DNA of 34,534 nucleotides from JAEUNX01 sp034004685. Lineage in GTDB: Bacteria; Pseudomonadota; Gammaproteobacteria; Burkholderiales; Rhodocyclaceae. A model generated the notes under the pieces. That model did no database searches, was not told the origin of the DNA, and saw nothing but the letters and a program-made list of their open reading frames with translations. Both the position numbers and the translations under genes were made by a program. The stretch covers positions 1 to 34,534 of the forward strand of contig JAVEWG010000038.1 in the NCBI GenBank assembly GCA_034004685.1, in the 5' to 3' direction. This document shows positions 23,441 through 32,460 of this stretch, in pieces. Position 1 is the stretch's first letter, and each line of letters begins with the position of its first letter.

Positions 23441-24460
23441 ATGACCATCCTCGATTCCGAGCTGCGCGCCTACTACCCGGCCACCATCTCCGATGCCTCG
23501 GCCAACGGCGGCCGCATCAGCTTCAACCAGATCACCTCGGCGGCCCTGCAAAACGTCTTCCCGCATGTGTTCCGGGCCGAGCGGGTGGCGGGCAGCACCA
23601 AGCACCGCAAGCTCTTTTTCCGCAACATCAACGATGCCGATGAGACCCTGTTTGCCCCCTCGGTGCGCCTGCACGCGCCCACGCCCGGAGATGACTACGT
23701 CTATTTCCGGGTCGGCAGCCAGCGCAACACCCAGGGCGACCTGACCGGCAGCGAACGCAAGTACGGGGCCGGTGTGCTCAAAACCACGGTCACCGCCGGC
23801 GGCTCCACCCTGGTGGTCTACGTCGAGCATGCCGACCTGACCGGCATCTTTGTCAACGGCGACAAGATCCGCATCACCGACAAGGCCACCCCCACCAGCG
23901 TCACTGGCAGCGAGGAAGAATTGACCATCAGCGGCGCGCCCAGCGTCAGCGGCACCGAGGTCACCATTACCGTGGCCGAGACCTTGACCAACGGCTACAC
24001 CGGCGGGACCCTGGCCGCGCCCATCACCTATGTCCAGTCGCTCTACTACCCATCCGCCGACCTGGTCGCCACGGTGGACAATTGGGTCGAGACCAGCAGC
24101 GCCGGGACCTATGACGAGACCACCTATCCAGCCATCCCCGACCACATCGGCACGGCCGAGCAGACCTGGACCCTGACTTTTTCCGACGCCACCAATTTCA
24201 CCGTGGTCGGCGACACCATCGGCAGTGTCGGCAGCGGCACCATTGGCAGCGACTTTGCCCCCACCAACAGCGCCGTGAGCAAGCCCTATTTTACCCTTGA
24301 GTCGGCCGGATGGGGGGGCACCTGGGCCAATGGCGAGACTATCGTTTTCCAGACCCACCCCCCGGCCATCCCCATCTGGGAGACTCGGGTGGTCCCGGCC
24401 GGAGCGGGCAGCATGGCCGGCAACGGCATCACCGCCGTCTTGGAGGGCGAGACCGCGTAA
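23441..24460 (+). CDS. Distal tail/baseplate beta-rich protein (339 aa)
   Basis: 339 residues, Thr/Gly/Ser-rich with many strands. The N-terminus (LRAYYPATISDASANGGRISFNQITS) and the middle repeats of TVTAGGSTLVVYVEH and SGTEVTITVAETL types suggest stacked beta-sandwich domains. Similar proteins occur in Mu-like and deltaproteobacterial tail regions, by memory. Its position implies a tail-tip structural role. A REP-like repeat follows at 24469-24494. Confidence 0.5.
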   Translation: MTILDSELRAYYPATISDASANGGRISFNQITSAALQNVFPHVFRAERVAGSTKHRKLFFRNINDADETLFAPSVRLHAPTPGDDYVYFRVGSQRNTQGDLTGSERKYGAGVLKTTVTAGGSTLVVYVEHADLTGIFVNGDKIRITDKATPTSVTGSEEELTISGAPSVSGTEVTITVAETLTNGYTGGTLAAPITYVQSLYYPSADLVATVDNWVETSSAGTYDETTYPAIPDHIGTAEQTWTLTFSDATNFTVVGDTIGSVGSGTIGSDFAPTNSAVSKPYFTLESAGWGGTWANGETIVFQTHPPAIPIWETRVVPAGAGSMAGNGITAVLEGETA

Positions 24461-24468
24461 ATCTAGTC

Positions 24469-24494
24469 CGTCCTTGCGAGTGCAGCGCAGCAAC
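24469..24494. repeat. REP-like dispersed repeat, first variant
   Basis: The stretch CGTCCTTGCGAGTGCAGCGC and what follows resembles the common element with core CATTGCGAGCGCAGCGAAGCAAT. TTGC and GCAA can pair as a short hairpin. It fills the only sizeable gap in the tail operon (24461-24511). Confidence 0.45.
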
Positions 24495-24511
24495 CTCAAC
24501 CTCAAGCCACC

Positions 24512-25312
24512 ATGCCCACCAACGCCCTGACCCTCACCTATGCCGCCCCGCCCTCGACCGAGGGCGAGCCGCTCGACCTGTTGCTGATCGAGCAGCAGGA
24601 CTGGCGGCTCGGGACAGGGTTGGTGACCAAGGCCGAGTTGGTGGGAGCGCTCGCTAACTGGTTGTATGGCGAGGACTACCAGAGCCGGGTGGACTGCGGC
24701 TTTGTCGGCGAGGACCTGGTCTGCGGCATCAACGTCTATCCCCGCGTGGCCGGGCTGGTCTATCAGTTCCACACCTCGCACGGGACTCTCTCCGAGCGCA
24801 GCGTCGAGCTGGCCGAGATCGAGGAGAGTTGCAACTTTGCCCTGGAGGCCGAGGCCCAGCCCCGTTACCCGGCCCGCACCATCACCTCGGCCGAGTGGCT
24901 GGCCGAGTGCTACGACCTCAACGGCAACGTCATCACCCCGCCAGCCCTGACCATCGCCGGCGGCAGCATCCGGGCCGCCGTGGCCTGCTACGGCTCGGTC
25001 AATGTCCGCTACACCACCGAGCGCCACACCTACCTGCTCACCTGTCCGCGCCGCGAAGAGGCCCTGGACAACCATTACAGCGCGGCCGTCTATGGGGTCT
25101 ACTCCGGAGGCCTTAACTGGCTCGAAATCGAGATGCCCCCCGGCATCGATGCCTTCGAGGCCGACCCGGACGCCGAGTGCGGCTGGGGTAGTTCCCAAGG
25201 TTCGATCACCGCGCCCGACCGTGAACCCGCGCCGGTCGAGGACGGCGGCCATGACCGCAAGACCGTGGTGGACTACTGCTCGCAGCAGGTGGCGAGCGAT
25301 GAGGTCTACTGA
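24512..25312 (+). CDS. Tail paralogue 1 of 3 (266 aa)
   Basis: 266 residues. The N-terminus (ALTLTYAAPPS) and a C-terminal core (PPALTIAGGSIRAAVACYGSVNVRY) recur in the next two genes. It contains 8 cysteines. Beta-rich, no enzyme motif. It sits among distal tail genes so a fibre or baseplate role is likely. It overlaps the next gene by TGATG coupling. Confidence 0.55.
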   Translation: MPTNALTLTYAAPPSTEGEPLDLLLIEQQDWRLGTGLVTKAELVGALANWLYGEDYQSRVDCGFVGEDLVCGINVYPRVAGLVYQFHTSHGTLSERSVELAEIEESCNFALEAEAQPRYPARTITSAEWLAECYDLNGNVITPPALTIAGGSIRAAVACYGSVNVRYTTERHTYLLTCPRREEALDNHYSAAVYGVYSGGLNWLEIEMPPGIDAFEADPDAECGWGSSQGSITAPDREPAPVEDGGHDRKTVVDYCSQQVASDEVY

Positions 25313-26124
25313 TGGCTTCGACCCTGACCCTCCAATACCAGCCCGCCGAGGCCGCCAGCGCCCCGCCCTCGCCTTGGGTCCGGCTAGAACAAGAGCCAGT
25401 CCGCTCCGGTGACCTCACTCAAACCGACCTGCTGACCATGCTCGCCCTGGTCCAGGCCGGGACCAGCGCCAAGGCCTACCGCCCGGCCGACTGCGTCGCC
25501 TACGTGCAAGGGGACATCGCTCACGCCGATCTGGCCGTCTATGCCTACCCGAGCGCGCTCGATCTGGCCTATACCCTCACCCCCCTGCTGGTTGATCTGG
25601 GCCAGGTCACCGCCCTGCGCCAGGAGCGTGATTTTGACCTGGTGGTCCCCATGGCCACACGGGTGGACCTGCCCTTTTTAATGGACAGCCTTTCCCTCAC
25701 CTGGCAGACCCCCTGCTACAACCGGTTCGGCCAGCAGACCAGTCCTCCGGCCATCACCATCAACGGGGCCACCCTGGAACTCTCGGCCGAGGTCTTTGGC
25801 GTCCTCCGGGTGCGCGGCCAGGCCCTGGGCTTCCGCCACGCCCTCCATTTCCAGATGGCCAAGGATCTGGGCTCATCCCTCTCCAATATCGTCCCGGTGA
25901 TCACCGCCGCCTGGATCGATCCGGAACAGGGTCAGCAGACCGAGCGGCTGGAAATCGAGTTGCCCGACTGCCTCACCGATCTGATGGCCCTCTGCCCGGA
26001 CGGCATCACCGAGCGCGCCCACGCGCTGGGCTCAGTCACCGATCCGGACGAAGATGTCGTGCCCGTGGTGTATTACTCCACCTGTACCGGCCAGGTCCTG
26101 GCCCTGCGCTACGAGCGGCCATGA
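25312..26124 (+). CDS. Tail paralogue 2 of 3 (270 aa)
   Basis: 270 residues. It shares with its neighbours the STLTLQYQPAEA start, a SPWVRLEQEP motif and the PPAITINGATLELSAEVFGVLRVRG core. Only 5 cysteines. It is coupled to the first paralogue by TGATG and to the third by ATGA. Tandem duplication and divergence is the simplest explanation. Role as for the first. Confidence 0.55.
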   Translation: MASTLTLQYQPAEAASAPPSPWVRLEQEPVRSGDLTQTDLLTMLALVQAGTSAKAYRPADCVAYVQGDIAHADLAVYAYPSALDLAYTLTPLLVDLGQVTALRQERDFDLVVPMATRVDLPFLMDSLSLTWQTPCYNRFGQQTSPPAITINGATLELSAEVFGVLRVRGQALGFRHALHFQMAKDLGSSLSNIVPVITAAWIDPEQGQQTERLEIELPDCLTDLMALCPDGITERAHALGSVTDPDEDVVPVVYYSTCTGQVLALRYERP

Positions 26125-27923
26125 GCGCCCATACCCTGACCATCCAATATCAGGCCGCCGAGATCGACCGCCTCACCGATCCCTACTGGATCAGGCTTGA
26201 GCCGGTCGGCCAGGAGCCGGAAACAGCCACGGTCAGCGACGCGGCCAACCTGTTGGATGCCCTCTATCAAATCGATCCCTGCACCGAGAGCGAGGACCAG
26301 GGCGACCTGGTCGAGCAGGAGGACTATGCCCCCACGGTCGCGGCCACCATCGATCTGAGCTACTGCGACCAGGCATACGACGGCAGTGTCGAGATGGATA
26401 TCCGCATCATCCGCTCCCACCGGGCCGAGCCCTACCGCCTCCAACTCCAGGGCGGCGAGTTGATCCAGACCCTCCAGGTGAGCGAACAAGTCACCCGCAC
26501 TTTGGAGATCAGCGGCCCGACCACCCTCGACTATCCGGTGGTGAGCGGCTTTGCCTGCTCGCCTGAGCCGCTCAAACGGGTGGGCAATACCCTCCTGTTT
26601 GATCCCGCCCTGGACGGCCAGACCCTGCGCGCCACCTATCGCACCCACTACGATCTGGCCACCATCAAGGTGCTGGGCGTGGAGGGCCAGCCCGGCGAAT
26701 GCCGTACCCTAGCCTTCCACCATGGACTGGTGGCGGATGAGACCCTGACCCCACCCGAGGCCGAGCAGGTGGACCGCTCGCTCTGCCCCTCGACCAGCTA
26801 CGAGAGCCCGGAGAGCGAGGATGAGGTGACCTGTTACCAGGAGGTGGTGGTGCATAGGGTCTGCTCGTGCAGCCTGCACGAGGTCGAGACCCTGCGCTAC
26901 GAGGAAATTGTCCCCTGTCCTGGCGAGATGCACTGCGCCAACAACGAGACCCGGTGCATGCACCTGGTTGGGACAGCGAGTGCTACCACCTATGTCAGTT
27001 GCGGCGATCAGGATCGCAGCGGCGATTTCGACGGCAACCTGAGCGACCCGGAATTTTATTTTGACAAATGTTGCGAGTGGCCAACAGGTCCATTGCCAAC
27101 TTGTGTCACCCGCCACCGCACCTATCGCGGCGGCAAAGCATTGATCCATGGGCCTGAGCACTACCGAGGCCTCTATGGCGCCCTGACCCGGATCGTTCCA
27201 GTCTCGCCGCCGGGCGGCATCTGCGGCGACTGGACCATTGAGCAACGGCTCATGGGCAACAACTGCTGCGACGGGGTCGAGCCGCTCGCCCCGGATGTCA
27301 GCATCAATCCCGAGGTGGTCGCGCCCTCGACCACGGTAACGGTGGGGGTGCTTGGCGGCGGGAAATATCCCTATCAATGGCTGGTCCTCGGCGAGGGATT
27401 TTGGTTTAACGGGCCGTCGAAGCGGATCACCACCGGCGGACCAACCGTGCATCTGGTCGCCGACTCCGATGCCTGTGGGACCGCAACAATATCGGTCACC
27501 GACGGCTGCTCAACCACCCAGTTTGAGATTCGCTGCACCCAGGGCCGATGGATACTCAAGGGCAGTGTCAATGCCCGTGAATATTATCTCGATGCCATCC
27601 CCGAACTGTATGCGTGCGTAACCAACTCATATTACACAGAGACCACCATCCGCTCGACCCAAGTCCAGGGAGGCCGCATGATGAGCGAAATGGGTGCCAA
27701 TCCGGACCCGGCCTCGCCCGCGACCATGCCCAAGGTGTCGGGCAATCTCTGCTCCCCCATACCGATAATACCAAATCGGACGGTTCTCGACCCCGTCTTC
27801 GCTACTTTTTCTTGGATTGCGGTCATCTCGACGGAATGGGTAGGGGGTGGCTTTGATGCCTACCGCGTATACTTCACGCAGCCCGAAAACAGTTCCTTGT
27901 ATTTCTATGAGTGGGGATGCTGA
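26121..27923 (+). CDS. Tail paralogue 3, Cys-rich with Ig-like extension (600 aa)
   Basis: 600 residues. Residues 1-215 match paralogue 2 (TLTIQYQAAEI, DPYWIRLEP). It then extends into a Cys-rich region: 24 cysteines in all, with VCSCS, CPGEMHCANNETRC, CC and NCC clusters. A possible Ig-like domain follows (about 395-475, STTVTVGVLGGGKYPYQW, ACGTATISVTDGCSTTQFE). The C-terminal 110 residues end in EWGC. DNA from about 26950 to 27900 is AT-richer than the flanks, as expected of a fast-evolving or imported receptor-binding part. Probably host recognition; disulfides or metal sites are likely. Confidence 0.6.
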   Translation: MSAHTLTIQYQAAEIDRLTDPYWIRLEPVGQEPETATVSDAANLLDALYQIDPCTESEDQGDLVEQEDYAPTVAATIDLSYCDQAYDGSVEMDIRIIRSHRAEPYRLQLQGGELIQTLQVSEQVTRTLEISGPTTLDYPVVSGFACSPEPLKRVGNTLLFDPALDGQTLRATYRTHYDLATIKVLGVEGQPGECRTLAFHHGLVADETLTPPEAEQVDRSLCPSTSYESPESEDEVTCYQEVVVHRVCSCSLHEVETLRYEEIVPCPGEMHCANNETRCMHLVGTASATTYVSCGDQDRSGDFDGNLSDPEFYFDKCCEWPTGPLPTCVTRHRTYRGGKALIHGPEHYRGLYGALTRIVPVSPPGGICGDWTIEQRLMGNNCCDGVEPLAPDVSINPEVVAPSTTVTVGVLGGGKYPYQWLVLGEGFWFNGPSKRITTGGPTVHLVADSDACGTATISVTDGCSTTQFEIRCTQGRWILKGSVNAREYYLDAIPELYACVTNSYYTETTIRSTQVQGGRMMSEMGANPDPASPATMPKVSGNLCSPIPIIPNRTVLDPVFATFSWIAVISTEWVGGGFDAYRVYFTQPENSSLYFYEWGC

Positions 27924-28225
27924 TGGATTTCGCCAGCTACACCGCCGCCCAGCTCCAGGCCGCGCAAGCGCTGTTAGCGGACGCCCAGGCCGCCGGGCTG
28001 GACCTCTCCTCCCTGCGGGCCCTGATCGAGGATCGAGTCAGGGCCCTGGTCCCGGTCTCAGGGCCTTCTGATCGCCGCTCGTCGGCAGGGCCGGGGCCAT
28101 CCGGCTCGACCTGCCCCTCCTGTGGCCGCGGGGTGCTTGCTCCGGTGGCCAACCGAGAGGGCCTGCGCATCCTCGGATGCCGGCTGTGCCGCTATAGCCG
28201 TCTCGACGGAGGCCACCATGCCTGA
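27923..28225 (+). CDS. Helix plus zinc-ribbon small tail protein (100 aa)
   Basis: ATG 27923 overlaps the previous stop (TGATG). The first 45 residues are an Ala/Leu-rich helix (AAQLQAAQALLADAQAAGLD), then a Ser/Pro linker, then a zinc ribbon (CPSCGRG and GCRLCRYS). A metal-bound knob on a helical stalk suggests a chaperone or tip factor. It overlaps the next gene by 8 bases. Confidence 0.5.
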   Translation: MDFASYTAAQLQAAQALLADAQAAGLDLSSLRALIEDRVRALVPVSGPSDRRSSAGPGPSGSTCPSCGRGVLAPVANREGLRILGCRLCRYSRLDGGHHA

Positions 28226-30278
28226 GTTGCAACTGCGCCAGCACTATATTTCCGGCGGGTCTTCGTCATATTCTTCGGCGGATAACACTAATTTTTATAT
28301 CCAAGCCGCCAACCTGGGCAGCGAAATTGACGCTTTCTTGGTTCTGCCAGCGAGCTATCTGCATGGAAAAAAGGTGCGCTATACCCGCACCCTGGGCGGC
28401 AGCTCCGGCAGCAAGCAGAAATGGATCTGGTGCGAGGTCATGGATGGGGCCTATGATCGCGCCAGCGCCACCCATTGGCCCAGCGGAGCGCCCAGGGCCA
28501 ACCTCGGTAACGGCCGGTTGGCCCTGATCGAGGAGACCTATGCCTACGTCAACACCTCCACTATTACCTCGGCCGCGCTCGATCTGTCCGGTGCGTCTGG
28601 TGCCGAGGTCACCCTGTTCTGGCGGATATATGGCCAGTATACCGCTCGCACCTGGTCCATTTCCGTTACCTCGGTCGAGATCCTGGACGCCGCAGACAAT
28701 GTGGTCGCCACCCTGGATATTGATGGCTACACGGCCGAGGGCACCACCAGCGGCCAAAACTACGGCACCATGGGGGTCTTGACTCTCGCCACCCCCGTCA
28801 TCTGGATGTTGTCCCAGCCACTCGGCCTGTATGAGGATCGCCTAAAAAGCACCCTGGAAGAATTTTGGCGGCTCTACGAGATTACCTGTACGGGGCCGGT
28901 GACTCAACCTTGGGGCCTGCGCATGGGAGCAGACCTGGTCCAGCCCTGGGCCGATGCCCTGGTGCGCCGGGCCGGTCTGGTCCAGCCCTGGGACAGTGCC
29001 GGGATGCTGGTCGCGCCGCTCGCCCAGCGCTGGCAGGACCTGGCCGCGATCCGGGGCGAGTTGGATCAGCCCTGGCAGATCAGCGGTCCGGTGGCTGGTG
29101 CGCTCGCCCAGCCCTGGGCCATCCTCGGGGCCGCTGCTCAGGGCCTGCTCGCCCAGCCCTGGGACCTGCCCGGCCGCGACACCCTGGCCGCCGCCCTGAC
29201 TCAGCCCTGGTCGATCGGCGCGGATGCCAGCCTGCTCCGCTACACCGTTGAGGTCCTGGCCGCGGGCCAGCCGGTGCGGGTCAGCCACCTCAATATTGAG
29301 GGCGACCTCGGCCAGGATGTGCTTTCCTGCGAGGTCCATCCCGAGACCGAGGGCGAGTACCTGTTGTGCGCCCTGGGCGCGGCCCTGCAAATCACCGTCA
29401 CCAGCGCCGAGGCCACCAGCGTTTTCCAGTTTGTCGTCACCGCCCCCCGCATCGATGAGCAGCACGGCCAGACCCGCTACGTGGTCGAGGCCATGAGCCC
29501 GGCCGTGCTTCTGGGCGAGCCCTGGGCCACCCCCATCGACGGCGAGCATTCCGGCCTGGCCTCGGCCATCGCCGCCAGCCTGGCCGCACCCCTGACCCTC
29601 TCCTGGCAGACCGTGGACTGGTCTATACCGGCCGCCACCCTGATTGCCAGCCAACAGACCCCGCTCGCCCTGCTCAAGCAGGTGGCTGCTGCCGTCGGGG
29701 CCGTGGTCCAGAGCCTGCCTGACGGCTCCCTCCGGGTCCTGCCCGAATATCCCCTGGCCGTGCCCGCCTGGCCGACCGCCAGCCCGGACCAGAGCCTGAC
29801 CGAGACCCTCGACCTGTTCACCACCGCCGCCACCCCCGACATCCGCCAGGGCCACAACAAATTCCTCATCGGCGACCAGATGACCAGCGCCGACACCCTG
29901 CGCCTGGAAGAGGAGGCCCTGACCGCCACCACTAAGCTGGTGCGCGGCTATCAGACCCCCTGGACCGGGGCCTTCATCCTGCGCCACACCGGCGGGGCCT
30001 GGGTCCAGATTGAGCCGCTCGGCATCGAGACCCGGCAGCAGACCGAGACTATTGAGATCGTGGCCGGCAGCGGCCGCACCCAATACCCCATTGTCAGCCG
30101 CGATGCCGTCACTTGGGGCCAGGTCAACCTCGGCACCGTGACCTTTAGCGAGGACGGCACCCTATCGGCCAGCGTGGCCGGGGAATCGCTGCTCACCCTG
30201 ACTTACACCACCCGGTGCCGCAAATGGCGGGTGCGCGACCCCAACAACGAGCAGCTCCAACTGGTGGCGGATCTATGA
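28218..30278 (+). CDS. Tail tip/hub protein with QPW repeats (686 aa)
   Basis: Start ATG 28218, preceded by GGAGG (28209-28213). Three zones: residues 1-220 form a beta-rich carbohydrate-binding-like module (FYIQAANLGSEIDAFLVLP); residues about 230-332 hold eight QPW-type repeats; residues 335-686 look like a tail hub/baseplate domain (LLRYTVEVLAAGQPVRV, VFQFVVTAPRIDEQ, TPLALLKQVAAAVGAVVQSLPDGSLRVLPEYP). It would form the tip that connects tube and fibres. Confidence 0.6.
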   Translation: MPELQLRQHYISGGSSSYSSADNTNFYIQAANLGSEIDAFLVLPASYLHGKKVRYTRTLGGSSGSKQKWIWCEVMDGAYDRASATHWPSGAPRANLGNGRLALIEETYAYVNTSTITSAALDLSGASGAEVTLFWRIYGQYTARTWSISVTSVEILDAADNVVATLDIDGYTAEGTTSGQNYGTMGVLTLATPVIWMLSQPLGLYEDRLKSTLEEFWRLYEITCTGPVTQPWGLRMGADLVQPWADALVRRAGLVQPWDSAGMLVAPLAQRWQDLAAIRGELDQPWQISGPVAGALAQPWAILGAAAQGLLAQPWDLPGRDTLAAALTQPWSIGADASLLRYTVEVLAAGQPVRVSHLNIEGDLGQDVLSCEVHPETEGEYLLCALGAALQITVTSAEATSVFQFVVTAPRIDEQHGQTRYVVEAMSPAVLLGEPWATPIDGEHSGLASAIAASLAAPLTLSWQTVDWSIPAATLIASQQTPLALLKQVAAAVGAVVQSLPDGSLRVLPEYPLAVPAWPTASPDQSLTETLDLFTTAATPDIRQGHNKFLIGDQMTSADTLRLEEEALTATTKLVRGYQTPWTGAFILRHTGGAWVQIEPLGIETRQQTETIEIVAGSGRTQYPIVSRDAVTWGQVNLGTVTFSEDGTLSASVAGESLLTLTYTTRCRKWRVRDPNNEQLQLVADL
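28905..29210 (+). repeat. Coding QPW repeat array (8 units)
   Basis: Eight QPW (one QRW) motifs recur with spacings of 12, 14, 14, 14, 14, 15 and 16 residues. At DNA level CAGCCCTGG recurs with small changes, favouring in-frame unequal recombination. A solenoid or stalk fold is inferred. Confidence 0.75.
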
Positions 30279-30784
30279 GTATTGGTGCAACCATCGTGGT
30301 CGAGTTCGGGACCGGGGCCGACAGTAGCGCCTTTGTCGCGGTCGAGCTTGACGATGTCCTCAACCGCGACAGCGAGGGCGAGGTCAAGAGTCAGTTTGTC
30401 CCCGGCGATCAGGTCTGGTGGTGGGTCCAGCACGACCCCTCCCTGCGCATCGACCGCATTGCCTGCACCAGCGGCATGGTGGTCCCGGCCGGGAGCGTGA
30501 GCCGCACCCGCGACCAGGAACTGACCTGGACCACCGCCGATGAGGGCCAGGACCTGAGCCATATCCCTAGCGGTAACCCCACCCTGCGCTGGTATGGCAA
30601 TGTCGGCCAGGGCCTCAGCCGCGCCGGCCGCAAGCTGAGCCTCACCGGCGGCCTGCCCTGCACCGCTGACGCCGCCATCCCCTTGCAGGTGCAGTTGTAC
30701 CGCTACGTGCCCCCGCCGATGTCCCTCAGTGGCGAGCAGACCTGGCGGAGCGTGATTGTCATCTACATGGAGGCCGCCCAATGA
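30275..30784 (+). CDS. Tail-tip beta protein (169 aa)
   Basis: 169 residues coupled to the hub gene by a 4-base overlap. Many strands (ATIVVEFGTGADSSAFVAVE, QVWWWVQHDPSLRIDRI, LQVQLYRYV). Ser/Gly-rich loops. No recognisable motif. Position after the hub and before small tip genes implies a baseplate component. Confidence 0.45.
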   Translation: MSIGATIVVEFGTGADSSAFVAVELDDVLNRDSEGEVKSQFVPGDQVWWWVQHDPSLRIDRIACTSGMVVPAGSVSRTRDQELTWTTADEGQDLSHIPSGNPTLRWYGNVGQGLSRAGRKLSLTGGLPCTADAAIPLQVQLYRYVPPPMSLSGEQTWRSVIVIYMEAAQ

Positions 30785-31089
30785 TTGCCGTCACCGTCCA
30801 ACGCGCCCCCGCCGACCGGCCCGGTCCGGACATCACCGAGCCGCTCTTGACCGCTGACCTGGCCGCGCGTGAACGAGGCCGCGTTGAGATCGACCGCGCC
30901 TCGACCAATCGGGCCATGGTCAGCCTCACTGGACCCTATCGCCAGTGGATTGCTCCCGGCTCGCTCCTGGCCGTGGCCGGCCGCCGTGGTCCTTGGCGGG
31001 GCCTGGTCCGTCGTTGCGGCCTCACCCTGACCCGCGAGGGCGACAGCTTCCAGGCCGACCTCGCCTTGGAGGTCGAACGCGAGCTATGA
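30781..31089 (+). CDS. Small tail-tip protein (102 aa)
   Basis: Coupled by ATGA at both ends. Arg-rich, beta-stranded (GRVEIDRASTNRAMVSLTG, WIAPGSLLAVAGRRGPWRGLVRRCGLTLTREG). Such proteins can be short spike or hub partners. Family unknown to me. Confidence 0.45.
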   Translation: MIAVTVQRAPADRPGPDITEPLLTADLAARERGRVEIDRASTNRAMVSLTGPYRQWIAPGSLLAVAGRRGPWRGLVRRCGLTLTREGDSFQADLALEVEREL

Positions 31090-31319
31090 CCACCCTCACC
31101 GATCTGCTCAAGCCGGCCGCGCCCGGCGCCACCAGCTCCCTGGCCGCCACCGTGACCGCCATCGGCTCCGGCTGGTATACCGTGCGCGACGACGCCGGCC
31201 GCAGCCTCCGCGCCGACAGCGGCGAGGCCTGGCGGATTGGCGACCGCGTCGCCGTGCTCGCTGGCCGCATCCTCGGACCGGCCGGCCCGGCCCGCTCAAC
31301 CCGCACCTATGAGGTCTGA
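31086..31319 (+). CDS. Small OB-like tail protein (77 aa)
   Basis: ATG 31086 coupled by ATGA. Strands VTAIGSGWYTVRDDAGRSLRA, DRVAVLAGRILG resemble a small OB-fold, as in gp5-like spikes. The 5' 25 residues are Pro/Ala-rich. Role at the tip is inferred. Confidence 0.45.
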   Translation: MTTLTDLLKPAAPGATSSLAATVTAIGSGWYTVRDDAGRSLRADSGEAWRIGDRVAVLAGRILGPAGPARSTRTYEV

Positions 31320-31320
31320 C

Positions 31321-31497
31321 ATGCCCGGCCGCACCTACCGCCTGATTTGCCTGTTTTGCGTGGCCATCCTCGGGATTGAGCAGGCCTGGCTGACCTACCG
31401 CACCGGGGCAATGTACGTGCCCCCACCAGAGGTCCAGGCTTTTTTGGTGGCTCTGCTCGGCGGCAAGCTCGCCCAGACCCTCAAGCCCGGAGCCTGA
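31321..31497 (+). CDS. Small membrane protein, holin candidate (58 aa)
   Basis: 58 residues with one clear membrane span (about 6-25, YRLICLFCVAILGIEQAWL) and a weaker hydrophobic helix (38-48). It begins one base after the previous stop and lies at the start of the lysis block, so a holin or antiholin is possible. Confidence 0.5.
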   Translation: MPGRTYRLICLFCVAILGIEQAWLTYRTGAMYVPPPEVQAFLVALLGGKLAQTLKPGA

Positions 31498-31499
31498 CC

Positions 31500-31928
31500 A
31501 TGCAACCCCCGGACGATGGCGGCAACCTCTGGCAGTGGCTGGTCGGGATTGCCTCGACCGTGGCCGCGGCCATTGCCGGATGGGCGGCGGCAGCCCGCTC
31601 CAACCAGCGCGATATCGAGGCCCGCCTGGCCGTGGTGGAGCGCTGCCAGGCCAAGCGTACCGAGTTTTGTGATAGTCAGCGGGAGGACATCATGGACGAC
31701 CTGCGCAAGGAGGTGGGCGGCATTGTCCGCGCCGCGATCCAGGACATGGTGATTACCCATCTGCGGGACCTGGCCAACCTCGACAAGATACTGGCCGTGC
31801 AGGCCGAGACCATGCGGCAGATCCAAGAGGATGTCGAGGCCATCTTCGGCCGGCTCAACCGCCGCGGCGACGACCAACCCCTGGCCCGGCTCACCCCCTA
31901 CCGCCGGAGGAAAGATGATGTCGAGTAA
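31500..31928 (+). CDS. Membrane-anchored coiled-coil protein, holin/spanin candidate
   Basis: 142 residues. One N-terminal membrane span (about 11-32, LWQWLVGIASTVAAAIAGWAA), then a helical region with many charged residues (IEARLAVVERCQAKRTEF, LANLDKILAVQAETMRQIQEDVEAIFGRL). An i-spanin-like layout of anchor plus coiled coil fits, but no o-spanin is recognised. It sits two bases after the previous gene. It ends 10 bases into the hydrolase gene. Confidence 0.5.
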   Translation: MQPPDDGGNLWQWLVGIASTVAAAIAGWAAAARSNQRDIEARLAVVERCQAKRTEFCDSQREDIMDDLRKEVGGIVRAAIQDMVITHLRDLANLDKILAVQAETMRQIQEDVEAIFGRLNRRGDDQPLARLTPYRRRKDDVE

Positions 31929-32460
31929 ACCGAGCCTCCAACCCGGCGATGTCTTCGTGGTCGAGGGCTCCATGGGCCTGGTCTCGGCCGCGATCCGCGC
32001 CGCCGAACGCTTCTGGTCGGCCGACAACGAGGCCCACCACGGCCATGCGGGCATTATCACCGACATATCCGGCGGGACCCTGGAGGCCCTTTGGACCGTG
32101 CGCCAGGGCCACCTCTCCCGCTACTCCGGGCAACTGATACTGATTGCCCGGCCCACCGCCACCATCTTTTCCGGGGCCAGCATCAACCCGGTGGTGGTCA
32201 AAATGGCGCTAGATGCCATCGCCGCCGAGCACCTCGGCCGTATCTATCCGGTCTGGCGGCTGCCCCTGCACCTGGTCCCGCCCCTGGCCAAGTACTGCCA
32301 CCTCGGCCGCTGGTTGGTCTGCTCCGAGCTGGTGGCCAAATACCTGGTCTATATCGCCGCCCGCTGCGAGCCCTACACCGGTGTTAATCCCGACACGCTC
32401 GCCGATGAGTGGGTCCGCTGGAAAAATTTCGAAATCCTCTATCAAGGGGAATGGCCATGA
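31918..32460 (+). CDS. Permuted papain-like amidase/hydrolase
   Basis: 180 residues; ATG 31918 chosen for its 7-base distance from GGAGG (31906-31910); ATG 31915 is possible. The pattern PGDVFVVEGSM, HHGHAGIITD with probable catalytic His, and CSELVAKYL with the probable catalytic Cys fits the permuted NlpC/P60 (YiiX-like) fold. Such enzymes cleave peptide bonds in cell wall or modify lipids. A lysis or entry role is likely. Confidence 0.65.
   Translation: MSSKPSLQPGDVFVVEGSMGLVSAAIRAAERFWSADNEAHHGHAGIITDISGGTLEALWTVRQGHLSRYSGQLILIARPTATIFSGASINPVVVKMALDAIAAEHLGRIYPVWRLPLHLVPPLAKYCHLGRWLVCSELVAKYLVYIAARCEPYTGVNPDTLADEWVRWKNFEILYQGEWP

Noticed and set aside
23417..25252. Minus-strand ORF of 611 aa opposite tail genes
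   Set aside because: Shadow across two + strand tail genes; composition is an antisense artefact of GC-rich codons.
24512..27923. Diversity-generating retroelement at the Cys-rich tail gene
   Set aside because: No reverse transcriptase, template repeat or accessory gene in the window.
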